Shown: in pieces, positions 27,065-34,781 of the stretch | Position numbering within the stretch: the stretch's first letter is position 1 | Layout of the letters: the number at the start of each line of letters is the position of its first letter | Source: Nocardioides_C sp963700955 | GTDB lineage: Bacteria > Actinomycetota > Actinomycetes > Propionibacteriales > Nocardioidaceae | Length of the DNA: 64,000 bases | Assembly: GCA_963700955.1 (NCBI GenBank) | Contig: CAVOZH010000004.1 | Location: 496,001 to 560,000, forward strand | Reading direction: 5' to 3' | The notes under the pieces: generated by a model | What the model was told of the DNA's origin: nothing | Seen by the model: only the letters and a program-made list of their open reading frames with translations | The model's database searches: none | Position numbers and translations under genes: made by a program

Positions 27065-27840
27065 GGCCCGTGCCGATCCTCCTCTACCACTCGGTCGACG
27101 ACGAGCCTCGTGCCGATGTCGCGCGGTGGTCGGTGACCGTCGAGCAGTTCACCGAGCACATGGCGGTCATCCGTGAAGGCGGGTGGACCACGGTGACGAT
27201 GTCGGCGCTGGTCCGGCTGCTGGACACCGGCGTCGAGCTACCCGAGCGGCTGATCGGGATCACCTTCGACGACGGGTTCGAGGACGTTCTCACCCGTGCC
27301 GTCCCCGTCATGGACGGCATGGTCGGAACGGCGTACATGACGACGGGCTACTTCAGCGACCTGAAGGAGGTCGACGTCGAGCCGCCCGGGCGCATGCTCG
27401 CGAGTCGACAGCTGGGCTCGGTCATGTCGGCCGGGTGGGAGGTCGGCGTGCACGGACACCGTCACGTCGCACTCGACGCGGTCGGCCGGCTGGCGGCCGC
27501 TCGCGACATCACGGACAGCAAGCACCGGGTTGAGGACGCACTCGGCGCAGAGGCGACCAGCTTCGCCTACCCGTACGGATACCACGACAGGCATGTCCAG
27601 AGGCTGGTGCAGGAGGCCGGCTTCGCACACGCGGTGGCGGTCAAGAACCTGCACACACACGCACTCGACGACCGGTGGGGGATCGCCAGGATCACGGTCG
27701 AGCGCGGCATGACAGCTGAATGGCTGGACCGCAGGCTTCACGAGAGCTCGCCACGCACGGCGCCGCGGAGGGAGCGGCTCGTGACTACTGGCTGGCGGGC
27801 GGCGCGTCGAGCGCGGACGGTACTGGGCGGCGTCGGCTGA
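27061..27840 (+). CDS. Polysaccharide deacetylase (NodB domain)
   Basis: 259 aa. NodB motif 1 is GITFDDGFED (Asp70 base, Asp71 metal) and motif 2 is HGHRH (His131, His135); a third motif reads FAYPYGYHD. The metal site is intact. No N-terminal signal peptide is present, which suggests it acts on a lipid-linked or cytoplasmic precursor rather than on finished wall polymer. The ATG overlaps the previous stop. It removes N- or O-acetyl groups from sugars in the product glycan, by family inference. Confidence 0.86.
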   Translation: MRPVPILLYHSVDDEPRADVARWSVTVEQFTEHMAVIREGGWTTVTMSALVRLLDTGVELPERLIGITFDDGFEDVLTRAVPVMDGMVGTAYMTTGYFSDLKEVDVEPPGRMLASRQLGSVMSAGWEVGVHGHRHVALDAVGRLAAARDITDSKHRVEDALGAEATSFAYPYGYHDRHVQRLVQEAGFAHAVAVKNLHTHALDDRWGIARITVERGMTAEWLDRRLHESSPRTAPRRERLVTTGWRAARRARTVLGGVG

Positions 27841-27872
27841 GACGACGTCGGAAGCAAGGGGGGACGCAACAA

Positions 27873-29198
27873 ATGGGGAGCAGGAGCATGGAATCAGAGA
27901 CGGTGGGCGCACGCCTCGTTCTGCAGATCGACCTGGACAAGCCGCTGCCGAGCCTGCCGGAGGTCACTCCGGCGGGGGAGCGGTATCGCAAGGCAATGGT
28001 GACCGCGAAGGTGCACGGGATGCCGATAGCGGTCACCGACGTGGAGGTGACCCCTGGCGTCGGCACCGCTCCGACGCTCCTGGCGGTCCTCTTGTGGCCC
28101 AAGATCCGCCACGAGGTCAACGAGCACCTGCGTCAGGACGGCCTCGCCGAGGTGTCGGTCCTCGACCCATGGCGTGGCGTCGGGCACGGCAGCAACGGGA
28201 CCGGCCCGGCATGCAGGCGGTTCCCGACCTCGGGGTTGACCGGTGCCGACGTCACCGTGGTCATCCCGACGATCGGGACCTCACCGGTGCTCGGCTCGCT
28301 GCTGCGCAGCGTGCTGGCCGGCGCGGTGAGGCCCCGCAAGGTCGTGGTCGCCTTGAACGACCCCGCGGACCACCGCGTGGAGGCGCTGGTCCGCCAGGAC
28401 TTCGCGGACGAGCCCGTGCAGCTCGTGCACGCGCCCAAGAGGGGAGCGGCTCATGCCCGCAACAAGGGAGCCAGGGAGGCGCAGACCTCGGTGGTCGCCT
28501 TCCTCGACGACGACGTCGAGGTGGACCCGGGGTGGCTCCAGGGGCTGTTGCGCGGCTTCGGGCGCGACTCGCGGGTCAACTGCGTCACGGGCCTGATCGT
28601 GCCGGCGTCCCTGGACGCCCCGGCGCAGATCCGGATGCAGCAGTTCGGTGGCTTCGACAAGGGCGCCGTGCCACGCCTGTACGACCTGGCCGAGCACGCG
28701 GTCCCGCATCCGCTGTACCCGTACCTGCCGGGCCTCTTCGGCTCGGGAGCGAACTTCGCCATCCGGCGCAGCACGTTCGCCGAGCTCGGCGGCTTCGACG
28801 AGCGCCTGGGCCCCGGGACCGCGACGAGAGGCGGGGAGGACATCGACCTGCTCATGCGCACCGTCCTGGCAGGACGCATGGTCGCCTACGAGCCGCAGGC
28901 TCTCGTGCACCATCATCACCGGATCGGCGACGACGACCTCCGGCGGACGGTGTTCGGGTACGGGCTCGGCCTCGGGGCCGTCATGTTGAAGCAGACCGTG
29001 CGCCGTGACTCTCGCCGCGAGCTCGTACGACGTCTGCCCCAGGGCCTGAAGTACCTGCTCTCGCCATCGTCGCCCAAGAACGCGCGGACTCGCGGCGAGG
29101 GATACCCCGCGTCGCTGCGCGTCGCCGAGCTTGCGGGGATCGTCTCGGCGCCAGTGGGCTACGTGCGATCGCACAGCTTCCCCTCGACCGTGGCATGA
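27873..29198 (+). CDS. Two-domain family 2 glycosyltransferase
   Basis: 441 aa, ATG at 27873 behind a GGGGGGAC stretch. Residues 1-110 form an extra alpha/beta domain (LVLQIDLDKPLPSLPE, then VHGMPIAVTDVEV) that precedes the GT-A domain. The latter starts at ADVTVVIPTIG and has GAAHARNKGAREA and FLDDDVEVDPGW (Asp212-214) plus a GGEDIDLLMR acceptor motif. The N-terminal domain may set donor or partner specificity; I do not recognise it by name. Overlaps the next gene by 4 nt. Confidence 0.84.
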   Translation: MGSRSMESETVGARLVLQIDLDKPLPSLPEVTPAGERYRKAMVTAKVHGMPIAVTDVEVTPGVGTAPTLLAVLLWPKIRHEVNEHLRQDGLAEVSVLDPWRGVGHGSNGTGPACRRFPTSGLTGADVTVVIPTIGTSPVLGSLLRSVLAGAVRPRKVVVALNDPADHRVEALVRQDFADEPVQLVHAPKRGAAHARNKGAREAQTSVVAFLDDDVEVDPGWLQGLLRGFGRDSRVNCVTGLIVPASLDAPAQIRMQQFGGFDKGAVPRLYDLAEHAVPHPLYPYLPGLFGSGANFAIRRSTFAELGGFDERLGPGTATRGGEDIDLLMRTVLAGRMVAYEPQALVHHHHRIGDDDLRRTVFGYGLGLGAVMLKQTVRRDSRRELVRRLPQGLKYLLSPSSPKNARTRGEGYPASLRVAELAGIVSAPVGYVRSHSFPSTVA

Positions 29199-31027
29199 AG
29201 GCGATGACCACAGAGCTCATCCGACGGGACGCGGCCGGGCGCGCCGGCGCTCGGCCGCGCCCGCAGCACGTGCGCTCTGTGGCCGCCGACCGCAGGGCGA
29301 GGGCCCTCGCCGAGGGTGCGGCCGTCGTCACTCTCCAGGCGAGGGCACTGCGCTGGCTCGGCATCTTCGTCCTCGCGGCCGTTCCGCTCATGGCTGCGGT
29401 GGTCGGGTACCGGAGCCTCGAGACGAGCTCGGCTCGCGACATCGGCGACTACGGGCTGGTCGAGACGCTGCACCCGGGGTACTTCATCGCGCTCGGGACC
29501 CTCACGGTCTTCTTCGTCGTGTTCCTCGCCCGGGCCAGCGCCATGAGGTGGCTGGGTGCGCTCTACGTCGTCGTCTTCACAGCGCTCGTCGACGGTGCGC
29601 CCTTCCTGATCGAGGGAGCACCTCGGTTCCCGACGACGTACGTGCACACGGGCTTCGCGGACGCGATCATGCGGACCGGGGAGACGCTCCCGCTTCTGGA
29701 CGCGAGGTTCTCCTGGCCCGGGTTCTTCTCGTTGTTCGCCTATCTCAGCTCAGCCGCCGGTCTGCCCGACGCCATGCCGCTGGCGCTCTGGTTCCCCTTC
29801 GTCATGAAGCTCCTGTGGTTCGCCGCCATCTGGGTGCTGCTGCGGCGGCTCATCCGCAACGTCGCCGCATGCTGGCTCGCGCTCTGGTTGTTCGAGCTGG
29901 TCGAGTGGAGTGGACAGGTCTACTTCTCGCCCCAGTCCCTCGGCATGCTCCTCTACCTGGTCTGCGTGGCCGTCCTCGTAGTCGCGATGGACCCGGTGGT
30001 CGAGCTCGGCCCGGGCAGCCGTGCGGCCGTTGCCGTGGCGATGGCGACCTACGGGGCGCTCGTCGTCAGCCACCAGCTCACGCCGTTCATGGTGATCGCT
30101 GCCGCGGGGCTGCTCGGGGTGCTCGCGATGACCCGGGCGCGGTCGCTGTGGGTGGTGTTCACCGTTCTCTTCATGGTGTGGTTCAGCTTCGGCACGACCG
30201 ACTACTGGGTCGGTCACATGGAGCAGCTGTTCGGTGACGCGGGCCAGGTGTCGAACACGCTGAACGACAACGTCGGCGAGCGCCTCCAGGGCAACGTGGC
30301 CCACGAACAGATCATCTACGCGCGGATGACGGTCACCCTCGTGTCGTGGGGCCTCGCGGCGCTCGGTGTGTTCATCGCGTGGAGGCGGCGCTCCCTCGAC
30401 GGCCGGATCATCGTTCTCGCAGCAGCACCCCTTCTCTCCCTGGCCCTGCAGAGCTACGGCGGAGAGGGTCTGATCAGGGCCTTCCTCTTCGGCTTGCCAG
30501 TGGCATCCGGCGCCGGGGCTCTGTTCTTCATGTCCCCGCGGCGCCCAGAACGCAGGCGGGTCGCGCTCGTGGCTCTGGCTGCCCTCCTGGTGGCGCTGCT
30601 CCCCGTGTCGATGCTGGCGAAGTACGGCAACGAGTCGTTCGAGTCCGTGTCCGCAAGTGAGCTGCGTACAGCGGACTGGATCCACCAGCACACGCGCCCT
30701 GGCGACATGGTGGCGAGCATCGCTCCTGCCGGCCACCTGCGGTCCGGCCGCGTCGGCGAGGTCGACTACGTACCGGCACTCGACGAGTTCGAGACCGGGA
30801 CCCTCCAAGGCGTCCGCCGGCTGATGGCGACGCACGACGGCAGCCGCTACCTCGTCCTCAGCCCGAGCCAGTACGCCTACGGGTACAACGTCTCCGGTCT
30901 CCCCAGGGGCTGGCAGCGCCGGCTGCTCGCAGAGCTGAGGTCCGCCCCTGACTTCTATCTCGTGCACCGCGACGGCGCCAACCTCGTCTACCGGCTCGAA
31001 GGGGGCTCCGATGCGCCTGCGAACTGA
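29195..31027 (+). CDS. Large polytopic membrane protein of the glycan cluster
   Basis: 610 aa. After a basic cytoplasmic N-terminus (about 1-50) there are around twelve hydrophobic helices, then a soluble C-terminal domain (about 480-610). A large loop after the second or third helix (GAPRFPTTYVHTGFADAIM) and the helix-loop pattern resemble GT-C transferases or O-antigen polymerase/ligase types. No sharp family motif is visible, so this is a structural guess. ATGA overlap with the upstream transferase and a 17-nt overlap downstream put it in the middle of the operon. Confidence 0.8.
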   Translation: MKAMTTELIRRDAAGRAGARPRPQHVRSVAADRRARALAEGAAVVTLQARALRWLGIFVLAAVPLMAAVVGYRSLETSSARDIGDYGLVETLHPGYFIALGTLTVFFVVFLARASAMRWLGALYVVVFTALVDGAPFLIEGAPRFPTTYVHTGFADAIMRTGETLPLLDARFSWPGFFSLFAYLSSAAGLPDAMPLALWFPFVMKLLWFAAIWVLLRRLIRNVAACWLALWLFELVEWSGQVYFSPQSLGMLLYLVCVAVLVVAMDPVVELGPGSRAAVAVAMATYGALVVSHQLTPFMVIAAAGLLGVLAMTRARSLWVVFTVLFMVWFSFGTTDYWVGHMEQLFGDAGQVSNTLNDNVGERLQGNVAHEQIIYARMTVTLVSWGLAALGVFIAWRRRSLDGRIIVLAAAPLLSLALQSYGGEGLIRAFLFGLPVASGAGALFFMSPRRPERRRVALVALAALLVALLPVSMLAKYGNESFESVSASELRTADWIHQHTRPGDMVASIAPAGHLRSGRVGEVDYVPALDEFETGTLQGVRRLMATHDGSRYLVLSPSQYAYGYNVSGLPRGWQRRLLAELRSAPDFYLVHRDGANLVYRLEGGSDAPAN

Positions 31028-31382
31028 ACCCCTCCACCCCGCGGTCGCGGCGGTGCTGCTCGCCGCAAGCGCCCTGATGTGCTGGGCCGACCAGCTACCT
31101 CCGACGGCACGGGCCGCTCTGGTCGTCTCGTACCTCCTCCTGGCGCCGGGCTACGCGGTCCTGCCCTTCTTCGGACGGGAGTTCCTGCTCTTCCACGCAC
31201 TGCTGTCTCTGTCCGTGGGCATTGCGCTGGCGATCGGGTTGTCGACCGCGATGAGCGTGAGCGGCTCGTGGCACGTGGGGGCCGCGGTCGTCGTAACCTG
31301 GGTTCTGGTCGTGGCCGCTGTCACGTGGCGCCTGTGGCGCAACCGCAGCGCCGTCGTGCGACTGGCAGGACGGCTGCCATGA
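31011..31382 (+). CDS. Small four-helix membrane protein
   Basis: 123 aa. Four hydrophobic segments (VAAVLLAASALMCW, ALVVSYLLLAPGYAVL, ALLSLSVGIALAIGL, AAVVVTWVLVVAAV) and a basic cytoplasmic end. The second helix, ending in LLAPGYAVLP, resembles the start of DUF1616-like membrane proteins often found with glycosyltransferases. Starts inside the preceding gene and overlaps the next by 4 nt. Function unknown. Confidence 0.75.
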   Translation: MRLRTEPLHPAVAAVLLAASALMCWADQLPPTARAALVVSYLLLAPGYAVLPFFGREFLLFHALLSLSVGIALAIGLSTAMSVSGSWHVGAAVVVTWVLVVAAVTWRLWRNRSAVVRLAGRLP

Positions 31383-31654
31383 CCCTCGTCGTCCTCCTTG
31401 TGGAGTCGTGGCCCGAGCGCAACGGCCCGGCGCCTGCCGGCGCAGCGGGTCTCGCCCTGGCTCTCCTCACCATCGTGGTGCTCGCCCTCCACCAGGTCCG
31501 CGCGTCCTGGCTGGAGCACACGTCGCCTGGGCCGGTGCCGAGCCGCGAGCCCACGGCGCAGAAGGAGTCCGGGCACCTCTACTGGTCGGTCGCGACGGTT
31601 CTCATCGTCGTGCTCGGCGTGGTCGTGGTCGAGCGATTCGTGGTGATGACATGA
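31379..31654 (+). CDS. Tiny two-helix membrane protein
   Basis: 91 aa. Two transmembrane segments: GLALALLTIVVLAL near residue 28 and SVATVLIVVLGVVVVERFV at the C-terminus, joined by a polar Pro/Ser-rich loop. The ATGA junctions on both sides show it is translated with its neighbours. No family is recognised. Confidence 0.7.
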   Translation: MTLVVLLVESWPERNGPAPAGAAGLALALLTIVVLALHQVRASWLEHTSPGPVPSREPTAQKESGHLYWSVATVLIVVLGVVVVERFVVMT

Positions 31655-32424
31655 CGACCACATCGTTGCCGCGGACCTACGCCTCGTCCCCGGCCTTCGG
31701 CGCCGCAGCCGTGCCGGGTGGCGCCCTCGCGGTGGGGGCGGGCCTCGTGCTCGGCGGTCTGCCTGCTTGGAGCATCCTTCCCTACGGCGCGTTGCTGCTG
31801 TGGGGAGTCCGTGAAGCGGCCGCCCCGCTCTCGCAGCGGCGGGTGCTCGGCCATGCCGTGGCGTTGATCGCACTCAGCTGTGTGCTGCAGGTCTCGCTGC
31901 CGCGCTTCCTCTCGCCGGCGATGGACTACCTCCTGATCGTCGTACTGACCGGGGGACCGTTGCTGTGGGCGTGGATCGTCGCGCCTGGTGTGCGCCGCGC
32001 CCTGCGGCTTCGCAGGCCGCGACCGAGCGACTTCGTGTGGCTCGGGGCCTGCTTCGTCCTGGCTCGCGGTGTCGGGCTGGGCACAGTCGCCCACGGGGCT
32101 TCCGATGCGCCGACGAGCGAGCTCGTGGCGCTGACCGTGCTCGTGCTGCTGCTTCCTGTCGTCGACGAGGCGATCTACCGCGGACTTCTCATGCGGGCCT
32201 CGGGCGACTCGCCGGGCGCCGTCCTTGGGGTCGCGCTGGTCGGCGGGCTGGCGATCGTGCCGGCGTACGGCCTCCTGGGCCTCGTGGCGGTTACCGCGAT
32301 CGGCACCCTTCTCGGGTTCGTGCGACGTACCACCGGCTGTTGGCAGACCGCGTTGTCAGCACATTGGGGCATCGCGCTGGGACTGGCTGCTCCGCTCCTC
32401 ATGGCTACGGGGGTGACGCGATGA
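31651..32424 (+). CDS. CPBP-family intramembrane protease-like protein, degenerate
   Basis: 257 aa polytopic protein. The CPBP motif 1 reads VVDEAIYRG, where the family has EExxxR; the first Glu is Asp here. The His of motif 2 (usually FxxxH) is not seen in GGLAIVPAYGLLG; motif 3 keeps SAHWGIAL. CPBP proteins are glutamic intramembrane proteases (Rce1/Abi type). The altered residues make catalysis uncertain, so a scaffold or lipid-binding role is an alternative. ATGA overlaps on both sides. Confidence 0.75.
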   Translation: MTTTSLPRTYASSPAFGAAAVPGGALAVGAGLVLGGLPAWSILPYGALLLWGVREAAAPLSQRRVLGHAVALIALSCVLQVSLPRFLSPAMDYLLIVVLTGGPLLWAWIVAPGVRRALRLRRPRPSDFVWLGACFVLARGVGLGTVAHGASDAPTSELVALTVLVLLLPVVDEAIYRGLLMRASGDSPGAVLGVALVGGLAIVPAYGLLGLVAVTAIGTLLGFVRRTTGCWQTALSAHWGIALGLAAPLLMATGVTR

Positions 32425-33758
32425 CCGACGTGGCGACCCCGGTGCAGGGGACCGACGACAGCCGGCCGGTGCTGCGCATCCTCGAGAGCGAGCCGGTCCG
32501 ATGGGCGCTGCTGCGTCCCGCGCGAGACCACGACGACGACCTCGACCTCCTCGTGGCGGCCGAGGACCTGGACCAGGTCCTCGACGTCCTGCGTCGTGAG
32601 GGGTTCGTCGAGGAGCCGAGCCACGGCCGCGGGTCCCACCGCTTCCTCGTCGGACATGACGGGCATCGCTTCGTCGAGATCGACCTGGTGACCACGCTCG
32701 ACTTCGGCCCGTTGCACGCCTGGCGGTCGGACATGGCGGAGGCCTGCCTGGCCCGCCGTGACCGGAGCGACGGCACTCCCCGGCTCGACCCGGGCGACGA
32801 GCTCTGGGTCACCGTGCTGCACCTGCTCGCCGACGACGGTGCGGACCCGACGGAGCCCCACAGGGTCGGCCGGCTCTCCAAGCTCGCGGCCACAGCAGGG
32901 GGGAGCGACCAGGACCCCGGCTGGCGGCACGTCCTCAACGCGTTGCTTCCGGCTGCGACCACGCCCGAGGTGCTCTTCGGCGCGCTGCTCGAAGGCGACG
33001 AACGGGAGCTGATGCGGCTGATGGCGGCCATCAGACCGGCGGTACGACGGAGGTGCCTGAGGGCTGCCTTGTCGCAGAACGGCTCACATCATCTCGTGCG
33101 CACAGCCTGGCTCCGGGCCACGGAGCCGGCTCGTCAGTGGCGCGGACGCCGGGGGCTGCTGGTAGCGCTGCTGGGCCCGGACGGGGCCGGCAAGTCGACG
33201 GTTCTCGACGAGGTCGGACGGGCCTGGCCGTGGCCGAACCGGCAGGTGTACTTCGGCCTCTGGCCGGACGTCAGGAACGCGACGCCGCTGTCGAGCATCG
33301 TGTGGCCGCTGCGGCGACCGATCCGTGCGATCTACCGCTACGGCATCGGGCAGCTGGCCAGCGCCCGGGGGGCGCTCGTGCTGTTCGACCGCTACGTGTA
33401 CGACGCCGCCGCCCCTCCGCGAGGTCGGTTCCAGGTACTCAAGCGGCTGTACTTCGGCGTCCTGCTGCGATGTGTCCCCGCACCCGACCTGGTGCTGCTC
33501 CTCGACGCCCCGGGCGAGGTGCTCTACGCCCGCAAGGGCGAGATGGACCCGGCGACCCTCGACGCCTACCGAGCCTCGGTCTTCGAGCACGTACGTCGTC
33601 TCGACGACGGGAGCGGACGCCCGCGCGTCGTGACGGTGGACGTGACACAGCCACCGTCGAAGGTCTTCGCCGAGGTGACGGCCGCCATCTGGGATCTGGC
33701 CGCCGACCGGCTCACGCACCAGGGACCGGGACAGAAAGGGAGAGGGGGATCCCGATGA
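32421..33758 (+). CDS. Nucleotidyltransferase-like / thymidylate-kinase-like fusion protein
   Basis: 445 aa. The N-terminal part (about 1-220) resembles the NTP_transf_5 nucleotidyltransferase fold, with HDDDLDLLV (Asp40, Asp42) and VEIDLV (Asp88) as candidate metal ligands. The C-terminal part (about 245-445) is a P-loop kinase with GPDGAGKST (252-260) and LFDRYVYD (321-328), the DRY-type signature of thymidylate-kinase-like proteins. The substrate is unknown; a role in making or modifying an activated sugar, lipid or polymer end is inferred from operon position. ATGA overlap on both ends. Confidence 0.75.
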   Translation: MTDVATPVQGTDDSRPVLRILESEPVRWALLRPARDHDDDLDLLVAAEDLDQVLDVLRREGFVEEPSHGRGSHRFLVGHDGHRFVEIDLVTTLDFGPLHAWRSDMAEACLARRDRSDGTPRLDPGDELWVTVLHLLADDGADPTEPHRVGRLSKLAATAGGSDQDPGWRHVLNALLPAATTPEVLFGALLEGDERELMRLMAAIRPAVRRRCLRAALSQNGSHHLVRTAWLRATEPARQWRGRRGLLVALLGPDGAGKSTVLDEVGRAWPWPNRQVYFGLWPDVRNATPLSSIVWPLRRPIRAIYRYGIGQLASARGALVLFDRYVYDAAAPPRGRFQVLKRLYFGVLLRCVPAPDLVLLLDAPGEVLYARKGEMDPATLDAYRASVFEHVRRLDDGSGRPRVVTVDVTQPPSKVFAEVTAAIWDLAADRLTHQGPGQKGRGGSR

Positions 33759-34777
33759 TCACCGCAACGCGCGCCCTCGACACGGGGGCCTTCGTCATCG
33801 ACCGGATGCGCGAGCAGCCGCGCCGTAAGAGGGAGCACGACGAGCTCGCGAGAACCGCGCGCAACGCCTATCAGGAGGCCGGCGGGTCCTGGCCGACCGG
33901 GGGAGAGTGGCTCTGGAACTCCCATCGAGCGACCTGGATTCTCCGGGGAGCGGTGGTGAAGGTCGCTCGATGCCCCTACGGCGAGACGTCTCTGCGACGG
34001 GACCTCGCGGTCCGTGCCCACGTCCACACAGATCCCGCCACCGCGTCCTGGAAGGACAAGGTCGCTCGCACGTACTGGGCGGGTGACTCCCTCGGGCGCT
34101 TCACGGTGGTGGAGGAGCGGCTCCCGGGCGCGTCGCTGCTGGAGCTGATGCACGACACCGGTGTGTTCTCGGAGGTGCTCGAGGAGCTCAGCGCCATCCG
34201 ACGCACCACGGCTCACGAGATGATCGCCGACGACCGCCTCTTCTGCTGGTTCCAGGGCCCCGCTTCGACGGTCTCAGGCGTGTTGCAGCGCTGGGGCAAC
34301 CGGCGGGCCGCCGACGCGGTCACGGGCTGGGCCAACGACGCCGCCGCCTCGATGCAGGGGACCTCCTGCCGGGTCGGGCTCGTGCACGGCGACCTGTGGC
34401 CCGGGAACGTCCTCCTGCAACGCGGCTCGGTGTCCGGCGTCATCGACTGGGACCAGTCGGCGTGCCACGACGCGGCCCTGCACGACGTACTGCACCTCAC
34501 TGTCTATCCACTCGCGAAGGAGCTCGGAGTGGACCTGGGCCTCGTGATCCGCGAGGCGCTGACCGACCGAACAACGAAGGGAGATCTCGCAGAACTGTTG
34601 CGGGGAAGGGGAATCGAGGACGAGTGCCGTGACGTCGGCATGTCCTACCGCAACGCATTGATCTGGTACTGGCTGCGGCACGTCGCCCGCATGTCCCGGG
34701 AGCCCGGGCACGCGAACAACCCGCGATGGGTCAGCAGGAACGTCATGACCGTGGCGTCTGTGATAACAGGAAGGTAA
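33755..34777 (+). CDS. APH-fold small-molecule kinase
   Basis: 340 aa. Aminoglycoside-phosphotransferase fold: ATP lysine in VVKVARCP (Lys69), catalytic loop VHGDLWPGNVLL (His211, Asp213, Asn218) and metal aspartate in IDWDQS (Asp231). Family members phosphorylate choline, homoserine, sugars and antibiotics. Here it follows a kinase-containing fusion gene with an ATGA overlap and precedes a secreted protein by 4 nt, so a sugar, phosphoalcohol or lipid headgroup substrate for the surface glycan is likelier than resistance. Confidence 0.8.
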   Translation: MITATRALDTGAFVIDRMREQPRRKREHDELARTARNAYQEAGGSWPTGGEWLWNSHRATWILRGAVVKVARCPYGETSLRRDLAVRAHVHTDPATASWKDKVARTYWAGDSLGRFTVVEERLPGASLLELMHDTGVFSEVLEELSAIRRTTAHEMIADDRLFCWFQGPASTVSGVLQRWGNRRAADAVTGWANDAAASMQGTSCRVGLVHGDLWPGNVLLQRGSVSGVIDWDQSACHDAALHDVLHLTVYPLAKELGVDLGLVIREALTDRTTKGDLAELLRGRGIEDECRDVGMSYRNALIWYWLRHVARMSREPGHANNPRWVSRNVMTVASVITGR

Positions 34778-34781
34778 GAGG

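Noticed and set aside
33755..34777. Aminoglycoside resistance kinase
   Set aside because: The APH fold is shared by many small-molecule kinases; the operon context is glycan synthesis.
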